Of a stretch of 7,086 nucleotides of DNA, positions 6,197-7,086 are shown piece after piece. The notes under the pieces are model-generated. The model was not told the DNA's origin and did no database searches. It worked only from the letters and a program-made list of their open reading frames with translations. Position 1 is the stretch's first letter, and every line of letters starts with the position of its first letter. The stretch lies in contig CAYRWY010000316.1 of assembly GCA_964427955.1 (NCBI GenBank), forward strand, positions 1 through 7,086. The letters run 5' to 3'. A program made the translations under genes and the position numbers. The DNA is from JACRBK01 sp964427955 (GTDB lineage Bacteria; Chloroflexota; Anaerolineae; Aggregatilineales; Aggregatilineaceae).

Positions 6197-7086
6197 ATGT
6201 TCACGAGATTTCCTGAATCACAGGGTCTTTACGACAGCGCCAACGAGCGCGATAGCTGCGGTATTGGCTTTGTCGCCAATATCAAGGGTCGCAAATCCCA
6301 TGACATTGTCCAGCGCGGCCTGGAAGTGCTGGAACGTATGACGCACCGCGGGGCCGAGAGTGCCGACAACAAGACGGGCGATGGGGCCGGGATTATGCTC
6401 CAGATTCCCGATGAGTTTTACCGGGCCGAGGTTCCGGGACTGCCGGAGCCGGGCCGGTACGGCATGGGGCTGGTTTTTCTTCCCCAGGATGCGGATGAAG
6501 CCGAGGTCTGTATTCGCGCCCTGGAAGACGTGGTGGTCAGCGAGGGCCTGTCGGTCATCGGCTGGCGGCAGGTGCCGGTGGATGGCAGTGTGTTGGGCGA
6601 GATCGCGCGGGCGTCGGAACCGGCGATCCAACAAATTTTCGTGACGGGCGACCTGGACCAAGAGGCTTTGGACCAACGGCTCTACGTCGTCCGCAAGCAA
6701 ACCGAGAACCGCATTCGCCAGTCCTCCCTCAAGCAAGCCTCCCGTTTCTACATCGTCACTCTTTCCACCAAAACCGTCGTCTACAAAGGCATGTTGATGC
6801 CAGAGCAGATCAAAGCGTACTACTGCGAATTGCAGGATGAACGCCTGGTCAGCGCGATAGCCCTGGTTCACTCCCGCTTCAGCACCAACACCTTTCCCTC
6901 CTGGGACCTGGCCCAGCCGTTCCGCGTGTTAGCTCACAACGGCGAAATTAACACCATCAAGGGCAACCGGTTCTGGATTCAGGCGCGCGAAACGAGCTTC
7001 CACTCGGAGCGGTTTGGCGACGACATTAGTAAGCTGCTGCCGATCATCGAGCCGGGCAAGAGCGACTCGGCCTCGTTCGATAACGT
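6197..7086 (+). CDS. gltB: Glutamate synthase large subunit, N-terminal part (runs off the right edge)
   Basis: GltB transfers the amide nitrogen of glutamine to 2-oxoglutarate to make glutamate, with electrons from NAD(P)H through GltD or from ferredoxin; it is cytoplasmic. Only 296 codons of a protein normally about 1,500 residues long are present, covering most of the N-terminal class II glutamine amidotransferase domain. C21 in ERDSCGIGF is the expected nucleophile, exposed after removal of a 20-residue propeptide. Other hallmarks are THRGAESADNKTGDGAG (49-65), HSRFSTNTFPSWDLAQPFR (225-243) and AHNGEINTIKGN (246-257). The ATG at 6197 has GGGGAG nine bases upstream (6182-6187). An in-frame ATG at 6161 would add 12 residues but has no good ribosome site. 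The gene diverges from the arabinose-type operon and is functionally unrelated. The dyad at 6041-6053 hints at its own control. Confidence 0.95.
   Translation, partial: MFTRFPESQGLYDSANERDSCGIGFVANIKGRKSHDIVQRGLEVLERMTHRGAESADNKTGDGAGIMLQIPDEFYRAEVPGLPEPGRYGMGLVFLPQDADEAEVCIRALEDVVVSEGLSVIGWRQVPVDGSVLGEIARASEPAIQQIFVTGDLDQEALDQRLYVVRKQTENRIRQSSLKQASRFYIVTLSTKTVVYKGMLMPEQIKAYYCELQDERLVSAIALVHSRFSTNTFPSWDLAQPFRVLAHNGEINTIKGNRFWIQARETSFHSERFGDDISKLLPIIEPGKSDSASFDN

Noticed and set aside
6218..6871. A 217-codon minus-strand open frame inside gltB
   Set aside because: The plus strand encodes an unmistakable GltB amidotransferase domain; the minus frame is its antisense.

Overview
The window is GC-rich bacterial DNA with a compact sugar-catabolic operon on the minus strand, flanked by two genes that run off the edges on the plus strand. 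GC-rich codon use, a LacI-controlled pentose operon and a fucose-isomerase-type enzyme would fit a heterotrophic, possibly Chloroflexota-like bacterium. That placement is a weak inference: no rRNA or marker gene is present to test it.

Layout from left to right: (1) the 3' part of a 12-segment major facilitator superfamily (MFS) transporter, plus strand, 1-971, with about the first two membrane segments missing. (2) A hairpin terminator in the short convergent gap. (3) A minus-strand operon read from right to left: a LacI-family regulator (4818-5843), an AraB-type L-ribulokinase (3137-4801), an AraD-type L-ribulose-5-phosphate 4-epimerase (2469-3137), and an L-fucose-isomerase-like sugar isomerase (1027-2448). 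The genes are 16 bases apart, overlapping by 1 base, and 20 bases apart, so they very likely share one transcript. (4) A regulatory interval, about 5844-6196. (5) The first 296 codons of the glutamate synthase large subunit gene gltB on the plus strand, running off the right edge.

Together the three enzymes make a complete L-arabinose route: L-arabinose to L-ribulose (isomerase), to L-ribulose 5-phosphate (AraB), to D-xylulose 5-phosphate (AraD), which feeds the pentose phosphate pathway. The isomerase step is filled by a fucose-isomerase-like (COG2407-type) protein rather than canonical AraA. The regulator is neither AraC-type (enterics) nor GntR-type (Bacillus AraR), but a LacI-type protein whose recognition helix matches E. 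coli LacI in its key residues.

The control region is unusually readable. A near-consensus sigma-70 promoter (TTGACT, 17 bases, TATTAT; minus strand, 5940-5912) is followed at once by a perfect 14-bp palindrome, TGTGAACGTTCACA (5899-5912), which would cover the transcription start. It differs from the ideal symmetric lac operator core at only one position per half-site. A second perfect dyad (5874-5891) lies in the leader, and a third (6041-6053) abuts the putative gltB -10 box. I see no CRISPR array, mobile element, tRNA or rRNA. The most unusual features are the non-canonical isomerase and the lac-like operator and reading head in a presumed arabinose operon; I do not see a wholly new system.
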